Source: Alphaproteobacteria bacterium
GTDB lineage: Bacteria; Pseudomonadota; Alphaproteobacteria; JAUXUR01
Direction of reading: 5' to 3'
Length of the DNA stretch: 64,000 nt
Assembly (NCBI GenBank): GCA_030680745.1
Contig: JAUXUR010000073.1
Location: 1 to 64,000 of the forward strand
The position numbers and the translations under genes are program-made. Positions 59,803-64,000 of this stretch are shown piece by piece; position 1 is the first letter of the stretch, and each line of letters begins with the position of its first letter. Below the pieces are notes generated by a model that saw only the letters and a list, made by a program, of their open reading frames with translations, made no database searches and had not been told where the DNA came from.

Positions 59803-62487
59803 TCACTCCTCCTCAGAAGAAGTGTCTTCAGAACTTTCAGAATCATCATCCTCTGACGCATCATAGGAAGAACTTGAAGAAAAAGATCTTTCATTTTCCT
59901 GAAGACCAAACAATTCTGCCTCAGCTTCTAAATCAAGATCTGAAGTGCCCGTCTCTTTCATCAAAATGGATTTTATACGGTTACCAATATCATCACCCTC
60001 TAAAGAGCGCTCATGCAGTTTTTTAAACAAAGGAACTAGTGCACCTTCTTTACAATCGCCACCATGATTTTTAAAAGTGATGGGCTTCATAGCTGAAAAG
60101 CGAATCATAGCATGACCGCCTTTTCCTTCATCTGAACAAAACCTACCACCCATTTTTGTGACCATGGATTCTATTTGATCTGGCCGCCACTTTATCTTTG
60201 CAAGTGATTTTACGCGACCAAAAAAAGTTTTTATCTTTTTACCCGCACGAAACGCTTTCGTCGCGAAATCTGGCAAAAATGTCGAACCATAAGAAAAAGC
60301 AGATCTTAAAGATGAACCAACATGATCTCGTTGTTTGGAATCAACCTTATTTAATGCCTTGCTAGCCTGCAAATCTAATTCCTTCATATTTTCAAGACTA
60401 TCGTCTTTTTTTGTCTTTTTCTTTTCCTTTTTAAGTGAAAGATTTTGCACATAAGTCCGTGCGCTTTGCCCCATACCAGAGTTATCAGCACGCGGCATAT
60501 TTGTACCATAAGCTTCACTGACTATAGACAAGTTTGAAAGAGAAACAGATGACGCTAAGCTTGAAAGTGGAACAGATGACGGCACACTTGAAGAAGAATC
60601 AGCGGAAGATGAGCTACCAAACCATTTTTTTCGCTTACTCCTTTTGTCGGACTCAGAAGAAGAACTTGAATAGGAACTGCTTCCGCTAGAATTTTTTTGA
60701 GTTTTGGCCTTACCACCTTTTTTACCTTTTTGAAGTTTTTCAGAAACAAAAGCTTTCACTTTTTCACCACTAGACTTCGTACTTTTCTTTAAATCTTTAA
60801 CTATTGAGGGCGCCTTATTAACATTCTTCGGCAACTCAACGCCTAAAGAGGGCGAATATGAGGAAGATGGGGAAGCTGAAGAGGAAGAGGAAAACACAAC
60901 ATTCAAAGAATATACAATTTTTTTACATAATATTGCCATGTGTGTACCGAAGCCCCTCAATTGTTTCTTAATACTAGCAAGGCAAACTTCATCACAAGAA
61001 ACATCACAATCATCTATAAGTGGAATAATAAGGAGAACGTTATATATTTCATCTTGATCAATACATTCACCAGCTTCAACAATCTTAACAAGCTCTACAC
61101 AAACAGCATCAAACACACTCTTGAATCTTGCCAAACGTTCCCTTAAACTATCATTAGAAAAATTTTCTCTAGTAAATACATCATAATAATAATTCACCAA
61201 AAACACCAAAGATCTTGCACCACCCCGTTGAGCACTTTTCGTAAGTACTTTGGCAAAAGAAGATATATCTTCATCATGCTCAATGGCTCCTTCATAATTT
61301 TTTGAAACACATTTTAAAAAACCTACACCTTCATAAATTTTTCCAGCCTTAACAAAACAACCAATGTCTTGATAAATCTTTGCAAAAAAGGAGACTAAAT
61401 CAATATTTTTTTTTATAATATTAAAATCATCATTTAGTATATTTTCGAAAATACCTTTTTTTTCCAAATATCCCATAAGGGTTTTAATACGATTTTTTTC
61501 TATTGTATAATCTTTAAAAGTAATTTTTTCTCCAACACAACAAATAATTCTTACAATTTCTTTATATATTGGATTTTCTTTATCACTCTTAAAAAAAACA
61601 TCAGGAAGAATTCCAATAATATCAATCAAGTGGTCTGACTTACCCACTAAAGCAAGATCCTTAATAATACATAAAACATCTTCTTTAAAATCATCTGAAA
61701 TTCTATCAGCGTATAAATTAAAAAATTTTTTTTGATAGTTATTAAATTTTGAAAATCCATTCAACCTTTCTCCATCTACATAATATGTAAATATTTTTAA
61801 AATCAAATCAATTGGATCCAATGTAGATAGTAATTTTTCTGTAAATTTATTTTTGTGCTTTGCATTACAAAGAAAATCAACCAAACAAAGATTAAGCTGA
61901 ATCGCTTCGTCAGTTTTTTCATTGTATTGCTTCAGCTGTGCCAAAAGTCGATATACCGAGGACGAGGCCGCCAATATATCGTTATCCATAATTAAATATC
62001 CAGATCTATTTCTTAGTATCTCAAGGTCATTTTTAAATTTTTCAAATATAGGAATAAAATGTATATTTTTATTAAATTCATTTGTACCCTTAAGAAAATG
62101 CCCCATCACAATAATAAAAAGATTTATTTTTCTTATTATTATCGCATCGTTTAAATCCGACAATTTTGACTTTCGATTGAAAGCCAAATGCATTTCGCTA
62201 TTGTTGTTTTTAAAAACATGCCCATTTAAATTTTTAGCAATAGCGTCTTCAATTAAAGTTTCATAATCATTATCTTGAACAGACCCATTTTGCATTATTT
62301 GTTGTCTAAGAACTGTAAAAAAAGCATCACATTCCACAAATAAAGAATTAAGCTCTAAACGCGGATCGGAGATAGAAGAAGAACTAGAGGAAGAACTAGA
62401 GGAAGATTCATCACCAATTGCATAAGAAAAGCCCTGATGGGCAAAAACACTAAAGATAAGTGACGCCAGAAATAGTTTTAGTTTCAT
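59803..62487 (-). CDS. large exported protein with polyserine tracts and HicA-like C-terminal domain
   Basis: 894 residues from ATG 62485-62487 (AAAGGA site). Signal peptide MKLKLFLASLIFSVFAHQGF. Directly after it comes an 11-residue Ser run; further Ser-rich tracts occur at about 530-545, 595-605 and 620-640. Residues ~30-520 are helical and repeat-like with no recognised domain. Residues ~763-830 (IKWRPDQIESMVTKMGGRFC, then GKGGHAMIRF, PITFKNHGGDCKEGALVPLF) follow the order of the HicA toxin fold. Its active-site His lies in a GKGSH-type loop, here GKGGH. The tail (SFSSSSSYDASEDDDSESSE) is acidic and Ser-rich. HicA is normally a ~60-residue cytoplasmic mRNA nuclease, so its place at the end of an exported protein is unusual. 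RNA-related activity is inferred. Confidence 0.65.
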   Translation of the reverse strand: MKLKLFLASLIFSVFAHQGFSYAIGDESSSSSSSSSSSISDPRLELNSLFVECDAFFTVLRQQIMQNGSVQDNDYETLIEDAIAKNLNGHVFKNNNSEMHLAFNRKSKLSDLNDAIIIRKINLFIIVMGHFLKGTNEFNKNIHFIPIFEKFKNDLEILRNRSGYLIMDNDILAASSSVYRLLAQLKQYNEKTDEAIQLNLCLVDFLCNAKHKNKFTEKLLSTLDPIDLILKIFTYYVDGERLNGFSKFNNYQKKFFNLYADRISDDFKEDVLCIIKDLALVGKSDHLIDIIGILPDVFFKSDKENPIYKEIVRIICCVGEKITFKDYTIEKNRIKTLMGYLEKKGIFENILNDDFNIIKKNIDLVSFFAKIYQDIGCFVKAGKIYEGVGFLKCVSKNYEGAIEHDEDISSFAKVLTKSAQRGGARSLVFLVNYYYDVFTRENFSNDSLRERLARFKSVFDAVCVELVKIVEAGECIDQDEIYNVLLIIPLIDDCDVSCDEVCLASIKKQLRGFGTHMAILCKKIVYSLNVVFSSSSSASPSSSYSPSLGVELPKNVNKAPSIVKDLKKSTKSSGEKVKAFVSEKLQKGKKGGKAKTQKNSSGSSSYSSSSSESDKRSKRKKWFGSSSSADSSSSVPSSVPLSSLASSVSLSNLSIVSEAYGTNMPRADNSGMGQSARTYVQNLSLKKEKKKTKKDDSLENMKELDLQASKALNKVDSKQRDHVGSSLRSAFSYGSTFLPDFATKAFRAGKKIKTFFGRVKSLAKIKWRPDQIESMVTKMGGRFCSDEGKGGHAMIRFSAMKPITFKNHGGDCKEGALVPLFKKLHERSLEGDDIGNRIKSILMKETGTSDLDLEAEAELFGLQENERSFSSSSSYDASEDDDSESSEDTSSEEE

Positions 62488-63092
62488 TTTAAAATTCCTT
62501 TCAATTAAAAATAATAACAAAAATTATATTAGTATTTTTTTTAAAAAAAATCAATTATTTTTATAAAAAAAATTCATACATATAAATAATAAAAATAAAC
62601 TTTACTTTATTTAAAATTAATTTAGAAAGTTAATACATTAAAAAATAAAAATTAATTTATAAATTAATTAAAAAATATAAAATACCATTTTATTAAAAAA
62701 GAAAACCTATTAGATAATAAGTAAATAAACAAATTATAACATCTTTAATAAAAAAAACGTTTTTTCTAAAGAAGTAAAAAACTTTCAACACATATTCCAC
62801 TATAAAAAGACCCAGAAAAAATCTGCGCAATTATTGAAACATCTACACCACCATCCTGATAATAAAATTTTACATTTTAAAAAAAATTTGACATAATAAA
62901 TCTTACTCTATACAAAGATTAAAATAATTATTTGGCAAACACCCACCTACTTCAAACGATGGAGGGCACAAAGATGTATAATTTTAGGTTCGCAATTCAG
63001 GCCCAAAGAATACCTGTATTTGTGTGCACTTTTTCCTCTTGACGCACATTTCATAATAATTCAAGTATATATACTTAAAAAATGAGGATATC
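62488..63092. other. AT-rich divergent intergenic region
   Basis: About 600 bases between divergent exported-protein genes, extremely AT-rich up to about 62,900. TTGACA at 62,888 is followed by TATACA after 15 bases, a sub-optimal promoter pair in plus direction. No gene or RNA is supported. Confidence 0.4.
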
Positions 63093-64000
63093 ATGCGCAT
63101 TTATTTACTCCTTTTTATGCTTTTTTGTATCAAAAATTCAGCGCATTGCGAAATAATAAAAGTCTCAACTTATGAAAAAGCAGCAGCCATTATTTCTACA
63201 GCAGATGAAAATACCTGGGTTATTTTTGACGTTGATGAAGTGCTTATTACTTTTCAAAATCCACTTATGCCAAAACATGTAGATCAGCTCAGTCAATACG
63301 TTTATGCACAAAACAATGATTTTAATCTTATTGATTTATTATACACACCCTACAAAATGAAACTTATTCATGCTGAATGGCCCAGTCTTATTCACTCCCT
63401 ACAAAGCAGAGACATTAAAACAATTGCACTCACCAAAGCATCAACTGGCAAATTAAGTCATTTTGAAAATCTTACAGACTTAAGATATGATACGTTAAAA
63501 AAATTCAATATTCATTTCAATCGCTCTTTTCCAAATCTTGAATCTAAGACATTCGCGAAACGAGATCCTTATAAAAGTTATGCTTTTCCATTATTTTCAA
63601 ATGGCATTATTTATACCTGCGGATTTTCAAAGACAGCATATCTAGAAGAATTTATTAAATATTCAAAGCAAAAACCAACCAAAATTATTTTTATTGATGA
63701 TCAAGAAAACAATACAAAAGAAATGGAAATATTTTGTCGAAAAAATAATATTGAATCTATAAGCATCCATTATACTTTCATTGAAGAAAACGAGAAATCT
63801 ACTTTTTCTGTGGAAAAGGCTCAACAAACATTTGAACAATTGCAAAAAGATAATATATTTTTGAGCTCAATGACCCCTCCCATTTTTCCACAACAAGAAC
63901 CCACTCTTTTAAACTTAATGCAAAGTGCAACAATAGATAATATTCAAGACGCACCTTTTGTTGATCATGTTGAATGGGCAAAAGAAATTTATACCTCCAT
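63093..64000 (+). CDS. exported DUF2608/HAD-like protein (partial, runs off window)
   Basis: The frame from ATG 63,093, with GAGG five bases upstream, is open to the window end (302 codons). Signal peptide MRIYLLLFMLFCIKNSAHC. The mature part begins the haloacid-dehalogenase-like fold: TWVIFDVDEVLITFQNP with the DxD motif (about residue 47), IKTIALTKAS (second motif) and KPTKIIFIDDQENN (third, Asp-Asp, about 206). This combination in an exported protein matches DUF2608, known mainly from Legionella, Chlamydia-like and Rickettsia-like intracellular bacteria. Phosphatase activity is inferred from the motifs. Confidence 0.75.
   Translation, partial: MRIYLLLFMLFCIKNSAHCEIIKVSTYEKAAAIISTADENTWVIFDVDEVLITFQNPLMPKHVDQLSQYVYAQNNDFNLIDLLYTPYKMKLIHAEWPSLIHSLQSRDIKTIALTKASTGKLSHFENLTDLRYDTLKKFNIHFNRSFPNLESKTFAKRDPYKSYAFPLFSNGIIYTCGFSKTAYLEEFIKYSKQKPTKIIFIDDQENNTKEMEIFCRKNNIESISIHYTFIEENEKSTFSVEKAQQTFEQLQKDNIFLSSMTPPIFPQQEPTLLNLMQSATIDNIQDAPFVDHVEWAKEIYTS

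Overview
The window comes from an AT-rich alphaproteobacterium, most likely an intracellular (host-associated) lineage of the Holosporales/Rickettsiales type. The evidence for this placement is: UPF0262 and CarD/CdnL genes, a short ProS, the infA-maf-RNase E/G-yacG gene order, an ispH-rnhA pair, a meso-diaminopimelate type MurE, and an unusually large number of genes with Sec signal peptides but no housekeeping role. The genus is not claimed. Housekeeping operons are intact and tightly packed. The DNA between them is full of small inverted-repeat elements, pseudogene fragments and exported 'effector-like' genes.

Layout. 1-1,240: edge of an IS630-type transposase, a broken Tgl-like transglutaminase gene and a 254-bp palindromic element. 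1,250-12,530 (minus strand): rplK-rplA-rplJ-rplL-rpoB-rpoC, without nusG, secE or tuf next to it. 12,700-16,510: three small exported proteins and an S41 protease-like lipoprotein. 16,665-23,140 (minus): the first part of the dcw cluster, mraZ-rsmH-ftsL-ftsI-murE-murF, with four MraZ-type boxes upstream. 23,620-35,776: an island of large exported proteins. It holds a repeat protein with eight ~85-residue units and four paralogous DXD glycosyltransferases of the GT32/TcdA-TcdB-like type. One of these is fused to an aminoglycoside-phosphotransferase-like kinase domain plus a degenerate second kinase copy. 35,790-37,407: osmC-like, GNAT and DUF192 genes. 37,707-40,869: an exported LHH nuclease overlapping tail to tail with an exported SUKH (SMI1/KNR4) immunity-like gene, then an exported Lys-rich protein ending in a polybasic stretch and a CaaX box.

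41,075-46,462: CDGSH protein, ispH, rnhA, carD, an exported protein and UPF0262, interleaved with three 145-bp elements. 46,566-49,503: exported repeat proteins and a decayed relative. 49,877-52,070: infA-maf-RNase E/G-yacG, with a second element family flanking infA. 52,136-57,731: a tandem duplication in which an exported repeat protein gene is doubled and a proS 5' fragment is fused to a yacG copy at a microhomology junction, ahead of the intact proS. 57,728-59,657: lolC/E and lolD. 59,803-62,487: an exported 894-residue protein with polyserine tracts and a HicA-like C-terminal domain. 63,093 to the edge: an exported DUF2608/HAD protein.

Three things stand out as possibly undescribed. The first is the set of exported toxin-like architectures: kinase-pseudokinase-glycosyltransferase, LHH nuclease with exported SUKH partner, CaaX protein, and secreted HicA-like protein. 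The second is the family of TA-flanked palindromic elements that sit directly against start codons and appear to donate ribosome-binding sites to housekeeping genes. The third is the clean record of a tandem duplication at yacG/proS. All functional statements are from reading motifs by eye; no database search was run.
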